This document shows, in pieces, positions 24,950 through 36,773 of a stretch of DNA of 64,000 nt. Both the position numbers and the translations under genes were made by a program. How positions within the stretch are numbered: the stretch's first letter is position 1; every line of letters begins with the position of its first letter. Source of the DNA: Sulfolobales archaeon Acd1 (GTDB lineage: Archaea > Thermoproteota > Thermoprotei_A > Sulfolobales > Sulfolobaceae); assembly GCA_000389735.1 (NCBI GenBank), contig APJY01000001.1, positions 124,001 through 188,000 on the forward strand, given 5' to 3'. The notes beneath the pieces were generated by a model that was given only the letters and a program-made list of their open reading frames with translations, searched no databases and was not told where the DNA came from.

Positions 24950-25927
24950 TCAGAGCTTTATTATTGTTACCTGGAAGAAGTACGCCATAACGGCGAAGAC
25001 CGCCTCGATTCCCCAGAGGATTAGGACCACCTGATATTCCTTGAACCTGCCCAGCTTCATAACCACATGGGTCAACGAGTGAGGGAAGGAGTCCCAATAG
25101 AGCGTCCCGTCCTGAGACACCTTACCGAAGGATACCCCCTTGAACTTGGTTCTCGCCTTCAGTACGAACTCCGCAACGTAGGGGAGATAGAGGAAGAAGA
25201 GGGCGGTGAGCGTGTAGCCCGAAATACCCAGGGCCCCTATCGCGGCTCCGATGAAGTAGGTCCCAACGTTTCCCGGGAAGACTTTAGCGGGGTATTTATT
25301 GAAGATCAGGAAGGCTATCAGCGAAGCTAGGAGCACCACGGCCATTTCGCCGGATATTAAGGATAAACCGCCAGCCCTGAAGCCTATTAAGGCTAAGGTA
25401 AGGGTCATTATGACCCCCATCCCTGCCCCGAGGCCGTTGAGTCCCTCCAGCATGTTGAAGGCGTTGGCCGCTATCGTTAAGGCGGCCGGAAGTATTACGA
25501 TATAATACCAAGGGCCGAAGTTCACGTAGCCCAGGAAGGGTACGCTTATCGTTGTGTGGCCAACGCTGAACACAGCCAAAGGCACAGCAGCGAAGACCGG
25601 GGTGAAGGCCCTTATTGACTGCCTAACGTTGAAAATATCGTCTAGCATTCCGAGAAAGGCGATTATTAAGGAGGAGAGCAGAACAGCCTCGAGGACATCA
25701 GCTCCGTCCTCCCTTACTAACGGCAATAACACAAAGCTCCCAGACACGAATCCAGCTATCGGACCTATTCCCCCGTATAACGGCACCTTGGGCCTATCGG
25801 GCTTGTTAACGTCTATTCCGACAAGGTTGGCCTTGAGGGCTTGCCTTATGACCCACGACGTCGTAAGATACGAAACCAGGAAGCTCGTCAAAGCGGCTAA
25901 AACGAGGGAATAGTAATCTAAGGGCAT
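24950..25927 (-). CDS. aglH: UDP-GlcNAc:dolichyl-phosphate GlcNAc-1-phosphotransferase (AglH/Alg7 type)
   Basis: 325 residues, about ten transmembrane helices, GT4/MraY-like family. Transfers GlcNAc-1-P from a UDP-sugar to dolichyl phosphate, the first step of archaeal N-glycosylation. Loops with PDRPKVPLYGGIGPIAGF, the Asp pair in FLGMLDDIFNVRQ, NAFNMLEGLNGLGAG and FPGNVGTYFIGAAIGALG match the family's active-site regions. It follows GGPP synthase by six bases, and that enzyme's product feeds polyprenol synthesis. Confidence 0.88.
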   Translation of the reverse strand: MPLDYYSLVLAALTSFLVSYLTTSWVIRQALKANLVGIDVNKPDRPKVPLYGGIGPIAGFVSGSFVLLPLVREDGADVLEAVLLSSLIIAFLGMLDDIFNVRQSIRAFTPVFAAVPLAVFSVGHTTISVPFLGYVNFGPWYYIVILPAALTIAANAFNMLEGLNGLGAGMGVIMTLTLALIGFRAGGLSLISGEMAVVLLASLIAFLIFNKYPAKVFPGNVGTYFIGAAIGALGISGYTLTALFFLYLPYVAEFVLKARTKFKGVSFGKVSQDGTLYWDSFPHSLTHVVMKLGRFKEYQVVLILWGIEAVFAVMAYFFQVTIIKL

Positions 25928-25933
25928 ACTAAC

Positions 25934-28008
<2,075 letters not shown>

Positions 28009-28634
28009 GCTCGATCAACGAAACACTGTTGCCGTCCCAAATTAATATCCAGTCCTGCCTGGGCGGAACCTTGAGACCGTAAACCATTCCCCAAACGTGG
28101 TCATTGACCTTCAACACGCTGAAGTCCCTGGTCTCATAGACTTCAAGGGGCAGATAACCGGCCAAGTGGATCAGGGAGTCGTCGACGTAACTGATCTCCT
28201 CCACTAAAGGGTAACTGGCTATTAGCCTGGCCCTCAGCTTCGGGAAGTCGACGTAAACTTCCTTCTCTCCCTCCCTGAAAAGGACGGCTGAACGGCTCCT
28301 GTAAGCCTTTCTCAAAGGGGAAAGCAAGGGCGAACCGTAAAGGACCTCGTCTATTTCGCTCAACACGTCGTTCGTCTCCTCGTCGCTGAGAGGCACTTGG
28401 CACTCCTCCACCGCTTTGCGCACATAGGCTTCGCTGATCAACACGTAAGCTGAGACCTCAGGCATCCTCGGGAGCTCAAGGGAATCGCTCCCGCACCTGA
28501 AACCCGTGGCCTCCTTGAAGAGCTTATCGAACCCGAATGAATATCTGACGGGATCTCCCACGAAGCTCACCAGTGCAATCAGAAACGGGTTCCTGACCTC
28601 CTTTATTGGAACTCCTGCCAGGACTACGGGGGCC

Positions 28635-29489
28635 TCAATCACCGAACCTCACTGAAAGGTATCCCACTACAGAGTCCTTGGGACCTGAAGTGTCTCCGGA
28701 GTTGGCGTGCTTAAGGACGTAAGGCCTCTTGTTGAACTTCCTAGCCAACATCAGCACCCCCATTATCGGGCCGTAACCGCAGGCCGTTACGTTCATGTCG
28801 TTCACCACTCTGTAGAGGCCCTCGTAATCTAACTTCTCGATCTCCCTAATCGCCAGTTCGTCCTTCTCATTGTTCAACTCATAGGGCTCGTAATGGTTTA
28901 GGTCGCTACTAGCTATCACTACGACATCCAAGCCCTCGTGCTCCCTCATTACCTTCTCGATGGCGTTGGTTATCCTCGACATTATTTCGATCTCCTGCAT
29001 GAGAATGACTATCGGTACGATCTTGAAGTCGTTGCCGAAGAAGTACTGTAAGAAGGGGACTTGCACCTCCACAGAGTGTTCATACATGTGAGCACTTTCG
29101 TCGAAGTCCAGTACCTTGGACTCCTTAACGAGTTCCTTCGCTATTTCCGCGTCGACTTTCACCGCGCCCAACGGTGTCTCCCAATAGCCCTCGGGCCAAA
29201 CGGATGCGAAGGCCCCAAGGCCCGTATGATTGGGGCCCATGATAATCACGAGGTCCGGCTTACCCTCACTGGCTAAGTAGTAATAGGTGTGCGCGGCCAC
29301 CGGGCCGCTATAGATGTAACCGGCGTGGGGGGAAACGAAGAAAAGGTTGCTCCTCTTTCCCTTGGAGGTGGGGACCTCGGGGATCTTCCCAGGACCTACA
29401 GGGTGGAGGAAAGACCACTCTATTTGCTTCCTAAGCTTAGCCGGGTTGGCCTCGTAAAAGGAGCCCGCTACTGCGGGGAACCGCCTCAA
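28635..29489 (-). CDS. Memo family protein (AmmeMemoRadiSam B)
   Basis: 284 residues from TTG 29489. [22 protein letters not shown] at the start, [54 protein letters not shown] and GYGPIMGVL are the Memo signature. The fold is related to extradiol dioxygenases with a His-rich metal site. Biochemical function in archaea is unknown, but association with mevalonate-pathway genes is recurrent. It overlaps the S2 gene by four bases. Confidence 0.88.
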   Translation of the reverse strand: MRRFPAVAGSFYEANPAKLRKQIEWSFLHPVGPGKIPEVPTSKGKRSNLFFVSPHAGYIYSGPVAAHTYYYLASEGKPDLVIIMGPNHTGLGAFASVWPEGYWETPLGAVKVDAEIAKELVKESKVLDFDESAHMYEHSVEVQVPFLQYFFGNDFKIVPIVILMQEIEIMSRITNAIEKVMREHEGLDVVVIASSDLNHYEPYELNNEKDELAIREIEKLDYEGLYRVVNDMNVTACGYGPIMGVLMLARKFNKRPYVLKHANSGDTSGPKDSVVGYLSVRFGD

Positions 29490-30166
29490 ACCGTCACCTT
29501 TGCCTCGAACTGTTCCACTGTTACAGGAATGTCACCGTCGGGTGGTATTTCCCTCCTCTCTCTCAGGACCTGCCTGGCTAGGATCCAGTAAAGCAACGCT
29601 AAGGACTTCCTGCCCTTGTTGTTCGCAGGTATCACTAAATCGACGTATTGAGGTGCGGCATCCGTGTCTGCGAAAGCCACTATGGGTATGCCTACCTTCG
29701 CTGCCTCCCTTATGGCCTGAACGTCCGTCCTTGGATCCGAGACCAACAGCACCTCGGGCTCTATGTAGCTCGGGAACTGTGGGTTTGTTAGGGTTCCTGG
29801 CGGGAACCTTCCAACTATCGCCTTAGCCCCTACGACTTCGGCGAACTTCTGAACCGGCGAGAAGGCGTAAGGCCTCACCGCTACCGCCAAGACCTTATCC
29901 TTAGGGAACCTGGCCAGGAACTTGGCCGCCACCCTCAGCCTTTCGTCTATCTTTCTAACGTCTAGGACGTACAGTCCCTCGGGCCTTACCCTGTAGACGA
30001 ACTTCCTCATGCTAGCGGTGCAGGAATGGGTCCCTATGTGGACTCCCGCGGACAGGTAAGTGTCCAACGATACCAACAGCTCTATCATCTGGCCCTTTTC
30101 CGTCCTCTGCATCTCCTCCCTTTCCTGCTCGTTCAGTTGTCCGCCTCTCTCTCCCTCCTCAGCCAT
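29486..30166 (-). CDS. rps2: 30S ribosomal protein S2
   Basis: 226 residues. [60 protein letters not shown] and [12 protein letters not shown] are the archaeal/eukaryotic S2 (uS2) signature. The N-terminal 25 residues are a charged Glu/Gln/Arg extension. It follows RpoN by 12 bases in the long ribosomal/transcription operon and is followed by memo. Confidence 0.95.
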   Translation of the reverse strand: MAEEGERGGQLNEQEREEMQRTEKGQMIELLVSLDTYLSAGVHIGTHSCTASMRKFVYRVRPEGLYVLDVRKIDERLRVAAKFLARFPKDKVLAVAVRPYAFSPVQKFAEVVGAKAIVGRFPPGTLTNPQFPSYIEPEVLLVSDPRTDVQAIREAAKVGIPIVAFADTDAAPQYVDLVIPANNKGRKSLALLYWILARQVLRERREIPPDGDIPVTVEQFEAKVTV

Positions 30167-30178
30167 AGCCTATCACCC

Positions 30179-30379
30179 TCAAACCGGTCTCGTATACGGG
30201 ATTACTTCATATATAATGTCTACGTGGGAAAGGAGCATCCTCCTACAGCAATACCTCTTTACTCCCAGCTCGTCGAGAACCTTACCTGGATCCTCTCCGG
30301 CCTCCACCCTTTTCTTGAACTCCTCCCACTTATCCGCCAAAGGCGTACCGCAAGTGAAACACCTTACCGGTATGAGCAT
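30179..30379 (-). CDS. rpoN: DNA-directed RNA polymerase subunit N
   Basis: 66 residues from ATG 30379; a longer frame upstream overlaps rps9, but [11 protein letters not shown] is the universal start. Zinc is held by CFTCG and the YCCRRML pair, the invariant CX2C...CC pattern of Rpb10/RpoN. It is a small assembly subunit next to RpoD/RpoL. The start lies five bases after the S9 stop. Confidence 0.95.
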   Translation of the reverse strand: MLIPVRCFTCGTPLADKWEEFKKRVEAGEDPGKVLDELGVKRYCCRRMLLSHVDIIYEVIPYTRPV

Positions 30380-30384
30380 AACGA

Positions 30385-30792
30385 TCACCTGTAGGCCTTT
30401 TGCCTCCATCTCCTGGCGCTGTACCTCATCCACTTCTCGCTCTCGGTCCTCCTCTTGTCGCCCGCCAGCATCGACCTGTCGTAGACCATGAAGAGCTCAC
30501 GCAACTCCTGGCTATTAGTGAACTTCACTAGCGCCCTGGCCAAGGCCATCCTGGCAGCGTCGGCCTGACCCATGACCCCTCCGCCCTCAACGGTGATCTC
30601 AGCATCGATGGAGTTCTTGATCTTCTCGCCGGCAAGCATTAGGGGCTCCATGATTTTCATCCTAACCATCTCCATCGGTATCAGCTCCAAGGGCACTCCG
30701 TTGACTAGCACCCTTCCCTTCCCAGGTCTTAACACGCACCTCGCGATGGCCGTTTTCCTCTTAGCTGAGGATAAGATTACCCCCTCAGGCAC
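30385..30792 (-). CDS. rps9: 30S ribosomal protein S9
   Basis: 135 residues from GTG 30792. [21 protein letters not shown] at the N-terminus, [21 protein letters not shown] in the middle, and the C-terminal basic tail [16 protein letters not shown] that contacts tRNA in the P site. It overlaps the L13 gene by eight bases, the usual L13-S9 pairing. Confidence 0.96.
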   Translation of the reverse strand: MPEGVILSSAKRKTAIARCVLRPGKGRVLVNGVPLELIPMEMVRMKIMEPLMLAGEKIKNSIDAEITVEGGGVMGQADAARMALARALVKFTNSQELRELFMVYDRSMLAGDKRRTESEKWMRYSARRWRQKAYR

Positions 30793-31291
30793 CCTTCCAC
30801 CCCATGGCTTCGGCTATTTCCAGAACAGTGACGTACTTCCCTTTCAATCTAGAGACGTCCGCTTCCTTGAACTTCACGAGTCTCGCCTGCCCTTTCTCAA
30901 CCATTGCCTTGATCTCCTCTGGGTAGCCCACGTAGGCCTTTATCGATTTATACATTATTCTTCCCGTTGCGTTCTTAGGAAGCATCCCCCTGATTGTCCT
31001 CTTGACTATCCTAGCTGGATTCCTCGGCCTCCTTATGCCCTGCTTCTCTGGGTTCCAAAGGGTCCTAACCGTGAAAAGCAGCTTGTACCCGTTTATCACC
31101 TTGTTCCAAGGGCCGCTAACCACAGCCTTCTCCGAGTTCACTATGTGAACCTCGGCTTCCTTCCCTTCCTTTATGGCCTGTTTCATCAGTTTCACTATCT
31201 GGCTACTCATCCTTCCGAGGATCTGCCCTTCCGCGTCGACCACTATGACCTCCTTGACTCTCTGCTTTGGAGCCTGTTGGACCGAACTCAT
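30785..31291 (-). CDS. rpl13: 50S ribosomal protein L13
   Basis: 168 residues from ATG 31291, whose first base overlaps the L18e stop; a GTG directly upstream (31294) is less likely. VVDAEGQILGRMSSQIVKL, VSGPWNKVINGYKLLF and RTIRGMLPKNATGRIMYKSIKAYVG are uL13 signatures in the archaeal arrangement. Confidence 0.95.
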   Translation of the reverse strand: MSSVQQAPKQRVKEVIVVDAEGQILGRMSSQIVKLMKQAIKEGKEAEVHIVNSEKAVVSGPWNKVINGYKLLFTVRTLWNPEKQGIRRPRNPARIVKRTIRGMLPKNATGRIMYKSIKAYVGYPEEIKAMVEKGQARLVKFKEADVSRLKGKYVTVLEIAEAMGWKGA

Positions 31292-31641
31292 CACTTCATC
31301 ATCCTCACGTTCTTATAATTCTTAATCTCATCTAGGGCTTTGAACAGGCTTCCCGCCCTACCACCGGCCTTTTCTATCTTCTCTTTCGCGGATTTAGAGA
31401 AGGCGAAAGCGTAAACTGTGACAGGATGAGAGAGTGTCCCGACTCCCAGAACCTTACCCGGAACAACAATTATGTCGTTAGGCTTACTGTACTTATCGAT
31501 TTTCTTGACGTTGACGGCCACCCTCTGCCTGGCGGGCCTCTCGAGTTCCTCGGCCACCCTCTTCCAAATCCTCTTGTTTTGCTTCCTTAGGATCCGTATA
31601 AGCTTCCTGGCCAACGCGTTCGTAGGCCCGGTCCTTCTCAT
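31291..31641 (-). CDS. rpl18e: 50S ribosomal protein L18e
   Basis: 116 residues. RTGPTNALARKLIRILRKQ, NVKKIDKYSKPNDIIVVPGKVL and the basic ALDEIKNYKNVRMMK end match archaeal eL18. It abuts RpoD on one side (overlapping one base) and L13 on the other, the canonical rpoD-rpl18e-rpl13-rps9-rpoN order. Confidence 0.95.
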   Translation of the reverse strand: MRRTGPTNALARKLIRILRKQNKRIWKRVAEELERPARQRVAVNVKKIDKYSKPNDIIVVPGKVLGVGTLSHPVTVYAFAFSKSAKEKIEKAGGRAGSLFKALDEIKNYKNVRMMK

Positions 31642-32432
31642 CAGCTGAGCACCCCTACCTTTTCAGAGAACTCCTGCAACTTTCGCCTTAGGCTCTTAAT
31701 GGCCTCTCTTAAAATAGTCTTCGGTCTGAGAACTCCTGTTGACTCCAATTCGAAGATATACTTGTTCTCCACCGCCGTAATCCTCACTTTCTCGCCGCAA
31801 ACCTTCACACACTCTTCGCAAAGGATGCAGTCCTCCTCGTTCGCGACCTTTATTTTCTCGTCACTAACCTCGAAAACCTTCCTCGGGCAAACCTCGGCGG
31901 CTTTGACACAGTCCTCAGCTATCTCAACCTTCGGGTAGTACCTTACGACGGCTACGCTCACAGGGATGAACTTGGCGTGCTCTATTCCGTAACCTAACCT
32001 CAACTTGGCCTCGAGCGAAACCGACTGGCCCTGAGCCAGAAGGACGATCGGGATATCCCCTGAAATCGGTTTGACTTCAGGGTCGTCGGACTTAAGGTCT
32101 TTCGTGTAAACCCAGGTTGGGCTTTCTCCGCTCTCGACCTTTTTCACCAAGTAAACTTTAGTGGTGCAGTCCCTCTCGTCACCACTGCACTCCTCAGGCC
32201 TCTTGTACTTCGTAAGGGCCTCCTCGGAGTCAAAGGGTACCATTCCGAGCCTATGGGCCAACATCTCGTCGTATAGCGGGCTGTTGTTCTCTATGATGTA
32301 AACCTCGTCAACTGCCATGACGGGGGTGTAAAGAATGACTGACCTCCTAATCGCGTTCAGTAATGCTAATAGGTAGCCCTCGACTATGAGACCTAGTCTA
32401 TTATCGTCGGAAAAACGTAGGTATACGGGCAT
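31641..32432 (-). CDS. rpoD: RNA polymerase subunit D with ferredoxin-like Fe-S domain
   Basis: 263 residues. Alpha-type dimerisation subunit (Rpb3 homologue) that nucleates polymerase assembly with RpoL. The N-terminal LIVEGYLLALLNAIRRSVILYTP is the alpha motif. An inserted domain at about 173-215 has Cys175, 182, 202, 205, 208 and 212 in a ferredoxin-like pattern. Sulfolobus RpoD is known to carry a 3Fe-4S cluster here, so the site is probably occupied. Confidence 0.96.
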   Translation of the reverse strand: MPVYLRFSDDNRLGLIVEGYLLALLNAIRRSVILYTPVMAVDEVYIIENNSPLYDEMLAHRLGMVPFDSEEALTKYKRPEECSGDERDCTTKVYLVKKVESGESPTWVYTKDLKSDDPEVKPISGDIPIVLLAQGQSVSLEAKLRLGYGIEHAKFIPVSVAVVRYYPKVEIAEDCVKAAEVCPRKVFEVSDEKIKVANEEDCILCEECVKVCGEKVRITAVENKYIFELESTGVLRPKTILREAIKSLRRKLQEFSEKVGVLS

Positions 32433-32444
32433 GGCAAAAAGTCC

Positions 32445-32852
32445 TCAGACCCTTCTTCCCCTTCTTCCGCCAGGTCTCCTTATGCTGTCGTGAGGCAAGG
32501 GAGTTACGTCCTCTATCCTTCCGATGATGAACCCTGCCCTCGCGAGGGCCCTTATAGCGGGCTGAGCTCCCGGTCCCGGAGTCTTGCTGCCGTAACCGCC
32601 AGGAGCTCTGACTTTTATGTGAATCGCGCTTATCCCTCTCTCAAAGGCCTCTCCGGCAGCCTTGTTGGCCACTAGCATTGCCGCATAAGGTGAGGGCTTT
32701 TCCCTGTCGGCTTTAACCACCATGCCTCCTGAAGCCCTGCTTATGATTTCTGCCCCGGTCAGGTCAGTCAGGGTGATAACAGTGTTGTTTTGAGAAGCGT
32801 AAATGTGAGCTATACCCCACCTAATTTCACGCCTGCTGGACACTTTCCTCAC
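32445..32852 (-). CDS. rps11: 30S ribosomal protein S11
   Basis: 135 residues from GTG 32852. [72 protein letters not shown] and the basic tail PGGRRGRRV are uS11. It overlaps the end of S4 by 26 bases; GGAGGTG directly at the start may act as a ribosome binding site. Confidence 0.96.
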   Translation of the reverse strand: MRKVSSRREIRWGIAHIYASQNNTVITLTDLTGAEIISRASGGMVVKADREKPSPYAAMLVANKAAGEAFERGISAIHIKVRAPGGYGSKTPGPGAQPAIRALARAGFIIGRIEDVTPLPHDSIRRPGGRRGRRV

Positions 32853-33366
32853 CTCCTACCTGAACGGTCGGAGGCCTGTTCTTGAAGGGTGACGTCGGAT
32901 AAAAGTCTATCAGGTCCTCTTCGCTCTTCTTCACCATATACCCCGGCGAAGTTACTCTCCTTCCGCCGATGGCTATGTGGCCGTGAACGATCAGCTGCCT
33001 CGCCTGATGGATTGTCCTGGCTAAACCTTTCTTGAACACTATCGTCTGAAGTCTCCTCTCCAAGTAGTTCTCCACCGTTAGCCCCAGGATGTCGTCTATG
33101 GTCATGTTCTCTTTTTCGAGAAAGCCGAAGGCCCTTACCCTCTCGAACAGAGCCTTCTCACGTGCGGCCCTCTCGGCCGGGGGTAAAGCCAATAGGCTCC
33201 TTGCCTGGTGCCTCAGCTTCCTTACGTATGTCTCAGCTATCCAGATCTCCCTCTTGTTCCTTAGGCCGTACTTACCGAGAAGCAACTGTTCCCTCTCAAG
33301 CCTCTCCTTAATCCAGGGATGGTTTGGACCCTCCCATTTCTTCCTCGGCTTCTTAGGGTCTCCCAT
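32827..33366 (-). CDS. rps4: 30S ribosomal protein S4
   Basis: 179 residues. [22 protein letters not shown] is the archaeal uS4 N-terminus. The S4 RNA-binding domain [43 protein letters not shown] spans about 103-146. It follows S13 by nine bases. Confidence 0.96.
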   Translation of the reverse strand: MGDPKKPRKKWEGPNHPWIKERLEREQLLLGKYGLRNKREIWIAETYVRKLRHQARSLLALPPAERAAREKALFERVRAFGFLEKENMTIDDILGLTVENYLERRLQTIVFKKGLARTIHQARQLIVHGHIAIGGRRVTSPGYMVKKSEEDLIDFYPTSPFKNRPPTVQVGGEESVQQA

Positions 33367-33375
33367 CTAATCACC

Positions 33376-33891
33376 TCACTTCTGCTCCTTGCCTCCTCCC
33401 GATTGTTGTTGCTTCTGCGCTTGCTGTTGCTGCTGGGGCTGAGCCCCCTTACCCCTCCTCACTCCTACCGTGATCCCTGTCCTTCCGGTAGTCCTGGTCC
33501 TCTGCCCTCTCACCTTTAGGCCTAAGGCGTGTCTGACGCCCCTCCAGCTCTTTATCTTCTTCTCCCTCTCTATGTCGTTTCTGGCGTAGAAGATCAGGTC
33601 GTTCGTCACCAAGTGAAGGTCGATCCCCGTCTCGTAATCCTTCCTTCTGTTGTACATCCAAGTCGGGACTTTAGGGATCGTCTTATCCTTAAGGTAGTTC
33701 TCTATGGATCTCAACTCGCTCTCAGTGAGCTCCCCCAGCCTCTTGTTCCTGTCTATGCCTAAGTTATGCAGGATTGCCATCGCCGTGTTGTAGCCTATGC
33801 CCTTGACTGAGGCTAAAGCGTAAGGCACTCTCATCGTGCCGTCGACGTCCTGACCGAAAAGCCTAACTATGTACTTGAAGGATTCACTCAT
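33376..33891 (-). CDS. rps13: 30S ribosomal protein S13 with Gln-rich tail
   Basis: 171 residues. [30 protein letters not shown] and [19 protein letters not shown], ending in [11 protein letters not shown], are uS13. After that the protein has a low-complexity tail of about 25 residues dominated by Gln, with Gly, Lys and Ala. Such a tail is longer than I expect for the family and is presumably exposed. The first gene of the ribosomal run in this window, 17 bases after the AIR-synthase-like gene. Confidence 0.95.
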   Translation of the reverse strand: MSESFKYIVRLFGQDVDGTMRVPYALASVKGIGYNTAMAILHNLGIDRNKRLGELTESELRSIENYLKDKTIPKVPTWMYNRRKDYETGIDLHLVTNDLIFYARNDIEREKKIKSWRGVRHALGLKVRGQRTRTTGRTGITVGVRRGKGAQPQQQQQAQKQQQSGGGKEQK

Positions 33892-33908
33892 CAGCTACCA
33901 GCTAACCC

Positions 33909-35180
33909 CTAAGAGCCTTCGTTCACTTTTAAAGTTTTCAAAACCGTCTCGAGCTTCGTCATCGCGTTCCTATAGGCCTCCCTGACCCTATCTTCCAGCT
34001 CCTCCCTCGTGAACGGCGTTTCGTTACCGATGATTTTCTTCACGGGGGTGTAGGCGGATTCCCTGAAGGGGAACTCGATGGGTCTTCCGTAGACGTCGAC
34101 CAGTGGAGCTCCCCTCCACTCGTCGAGATACCCCACGACACCGCTCCTGATACCGAACTTTCCGAGTTCCCTAACTAGCTCGTCGGGTTTATCGGTAGCC
34201 ATTAATATGGAGTCTATCGAGAGCCCGAGGGGGTCAATGTTAAGCTCGTCAAGCATCCTCAAAACTACAGGGTCTATTAGATTCCTGAACTCCTCGACGT
34301 TCAGAACTACGCTTAGTCCCGTGGAGTGCGAGATCTCAACAGCGTCAGCCCTTATCCCTCCGTTAGTCACGTCTGTCATGGCGTGAACGTATTCGCCCAA
34401 TTCCTGAGCCACCTTCATCGCCGTCAAGACGTCAGACAAAGTCAGGGTCCTCAAGGCAACCTCCGGCATGCCGTTGAAGATCGCTGTAGCGGTTACCGTG
34501 CCGCCGCCCCTACCTTCCGTCATAACGAGGTAATGGTTCCTCCTAGCGTTGATCCTGAGGTAATGTTTTGTGGTCAGCCTCCCGACGGCCCCAACACCTC
34601 CCGAAACCCTCTCGCCTATAACTAAGTCCCCTCCTATCCTGAGCGTGCTACCGGCGAGCAGTTTCATCCCCATGGCCTTTACCACGGCGAGAACCCCGGC
34701 CTCGAAGTCGAACAGGTACGAGAGGTCGGCGTCGTCGGCCAGATGGACGTCCACCAAGATGCCGAGGGGTCTCGCCCCTTTGACGGTTATGTCCCTGACG
34801 GCTGCCCTGGTAGCGTGGAAGCCGGCGAAGAAGGGGAAATAAGACAGCCTGGAGTGAATCCCGTCTACGCTGACGATGACGTCCTCGACTATTCCAGCGT
34901 CCTCGAACGCCCCTCCACTCATCTGTAACAAGTACTTATGAATTAGGTGATCGCCGAACCCCCTGGATCCGAGTCCACTCTCCCCGGCCTTGGCTCCGAC
35001 CTTGTGAACCCTCAAGAGCTCGAACGATTCGGCCTTCCTCGAGTTCTTGACCTCCTGAACTATGGCCTCCGGAAGCTCCCTCACCGGGGGGGAATCGCCC
35101 TTATATATCTTCAGGAGGTCTGCAATAATCCGCTTAGCTGTGTTCTCGTCAAGGACCCTCGCTAGCCCCTCCAGGTCCAA
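33909..35180 (-). CDS. AIR-synthase-related protein (PurM/HypE/ThiL superfamily)
   Basis: 423 residues from TTG 35180. The N-terminal half binds ATP in this superfamily: DAGIVEDVIVSVDGIHSRL, VKGARPLGILVDVHLADDADL and RIGGDLVIGERVSGGVGAVG carry the Asp/Gly-rich motifs. The C-terminal half (LTLSDVLTAMKVAQELGEYVHAMTDVTNGGIRADAVEIS) is the PurM C-domain. An extra N-terminal helical segment distinguishes it from PurM, ThiL, HypE and SelD. Archaeal members are uncharacterised. A seven-C run in its 5' part (35086-35092 as G) is in frame. Confidence 0.82.
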   Translation of the reverse strand: MDLEGLARVLDENTAKRIIADLLKIYKGDSPPVRELPEAIVQEVKNSRKAESFELLRVHKVGAKAGESGLGSRGFGDHLIHKYLLQMSGGAFEDAGIVEDVIVSVDGIHSRLSYFPFFAGFHATRAAVRDITVKGARPLGILVDVHLADDADLSYLFDFEAGVLAVVKAMGMKLLAGSTLRIGGDLVIGERVSGGVGAVGRLTTKHYLRINARRNHYLVMTEGRGGGTVTATAIFNGMPEVALRTLTLSDVLTAMKVAQELGEYVHAMTDVTNGGIRADAVEISHSTGLSVVLNVEEFRNLIDPVVLRMLDELNIDPLGLSIDSILMATDKPDELVRELGKFGIRSGVVGYLDEWRGAPLVDVYGRPIEFPFRESAYTPVKKIIGNETPFTREELEDRVREAYRNAMTKLETVLKTLKVNEGS

Positions 35181-35211
35181 AGCTTTTCAACCCCCCGTCT
35201 AGTAGGATCAA

Positions 35212-35620
35212 GTGAAGGTCGTAAGAAGGGAATTAATGTTTAGGACTAGGTCGAGGTTCGATGATTTGGACATAACGGATCACGTCAGGAAGGAGATAGA
35301 GGGGACGATCAAAGAAGGCGTGCTTTTCGTCGTTAGCAAGCACACTACGTGTACAGTCGTGATAAACGAGGCCGAGGAAGGCTTGATGAAGGATTACATA
35401 GAGTGGGCGAAGAAGCTGGTTCCCCCCCGAGGGCCACTTCCACCACAACGCGATCGATAACAACGGGCACGCCCACGTGCTCACAATGCTTATCGGGAAC
35501 GCCAGAGTTGTGCCCATAAGGGAGGGCAAGTTAGACTTGGGGACGTGGCAGAGGATAATACTGCTCGAGTTCGACGGCCCCAGAACGAGATACGTCGACC
35601 TGATAGCGATGGGAGAATGA
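35212..35620 (+). pseudogene. YjbQ/UPF0047 family protein, interrupted by one extra base
   Basis: The 5' part from GTG 35212 reads through FVVSKHTTCTVVINEAEEGL, the YjbQ core; the 3' part in another frame reads GHFHHNAIDNNGHAHVLTMLIG and ends LLEFDGPRTRYVDLIAMGE at a TGA ending 35620. The frame changes in a run of seven C (35422-35428). With six it reads KKLVPPEGHFHHNA and gives one 135-residue protein of normal family length. Bacterial YjbQ has weak thiamin phosphate synthase activity; the archaeal role is unknown. Sequence error versus true mutation is unresolved. Confidence 0.88.
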
Positions 35621-35688
35621 AGACGAGAACTAGAGGAATAGTGATTTAATTAAGCCCAGTCCCCAAATTACCCCTAAGTGATGATTAT

Positions 35689-36768
35689 ATGAGTCAGAAT
35701 AGATTACAATTAATCATTAGAAACACAGAAGAAATTGTTACCCTAGACGAACTCAGACAAAAGTTAGAAAGCGGAGAGCAACTGAAGGGTTACATAGGCT
35801 TCGAGCCCAGCGGCCTCTTTCACATTGGCTGGATGATCTGGGCCTACAAGCTGAGGGATCTAGTGAACGCCGGAATCAAGATGAACGTCCTAGTGGCGAC
35901 GTGGCACGCGTGGATCAACGACAAGCTAGGGGGCGACCTTGAGTTAATAAGGAAGGCCGGCGATCTGACGATCGAGATCCTGAGGGCTTTAGGAGTAGAC
36001 ATGAGCAAGGTGAACGTGATAGACGCGGAGGAATTCGCGAAAGATAAGGACTACTGGGCCCTCGTGCTTAAGGTGGCCAAGGGCACCAGCCTCGCGAGGA
36101 TAAAGAGGGCCCTAACCATTATGGGCCGGAAGGCTGAGGAGGCTGAGATAGACGCGTCGAAGCTAATTTACCCAGCAATGCAGGTAGCCGACATCTTCTA
36201 CCAGGATCTGGACATCGCCCTCGGAGGCACGGACCAGAGGAAGGCCCACATGTTGGCGAGGGACGTTGCCGAGAAGCTCGGCAGGAAGAAAGTGATCGCC
36301 ATCCACACGCCGCTACTCGTAGGCCTTCAGGGAGGGCAGAGGATGGAGGCGGGCGTGGATAGGGACGACTACATGTCGGCGATCAAAATGAGTAAGAGTA
36401 AGCCTGAGAACGCGATTTTCGTAACCGACCCGCCGGAAGTGGTGGAGAGTAAGCTCAAACAGGCTTACTGCCCGAAGGGAGTCGTAGAGGACAATCCTGT
36501 CCTTCAGATCAACAAGTACATAATCTTCCACACCGAAAACCCGAGGCTGGTAGTTGAGAGGGATCCTAAGTACGGTGGCACGGTGGTCTTTGAGAGTTAC
36601 GAGGACCTAGAAAGGGCCTTCGCTGAAGGGAAGCTTCACCCTCTCGACCTGAAAGCAGCGACCTCGAGGAAGCTGAATGAAATATTAGACCCCATAAGAA
36701 AGAGTATTGAAAGGAAGTCTGAGTACGTGGAGCTTGTAAGAAGAATTGAAAAAAGTGTAACTAGGTGA
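35689..36768 (+). CDS. tyrS: tyrosyl-tRNA synthetase
   Basis: 359 residues. Class I synthetase with GFEPSGLFHIGWMIWAYKL (HIGH equivalent), YPAMQVADIFYQDLDIALGGTDQRKAHML and KMSKSKPENAIF (KMSKS). The archaeal/eukaryotic form lacks a bacterial S4 domain, as here. GTGAT (35677-35681) lies seven bases before the ATG and complements the 16S 3' end, so this start probably uses a Shine-Dalgarno site. Followed directly by dnaG. Confidence 0.95.
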   Translation: MSQNRLQLIIRNTEEIVTLDELRQKLESGEQLKGYIGFEPSGLFHIGWMIWAYKLRDLVNAGIKMNVLVATWHAWINDKLGGDLELIRKAGDLTIEILRALGVDMSKVNVIDAEEFAKDKDYWALVLKVAKGTSLARIKRALTIMGRKAEEAEIDASKLIYPAMQVADIFYQDLDIALGGTDQRKAHMLARDVAEKLGRKKVIAIHTPLLVGLQGGQRMEAGVDRDDYMSAIKMSKSKPENAIFVTDPPEVVESKLKQAYCPKGVVEDNPVLQINKYIIFHTENPRLVVERDPKYGGTVVFESYEDLERAFAEGKLHPLDLKAATSRKLNEILDPIRKSIERKSEYVELVRRIEKSVTR

Positions 36769-36773
36769 AATGC

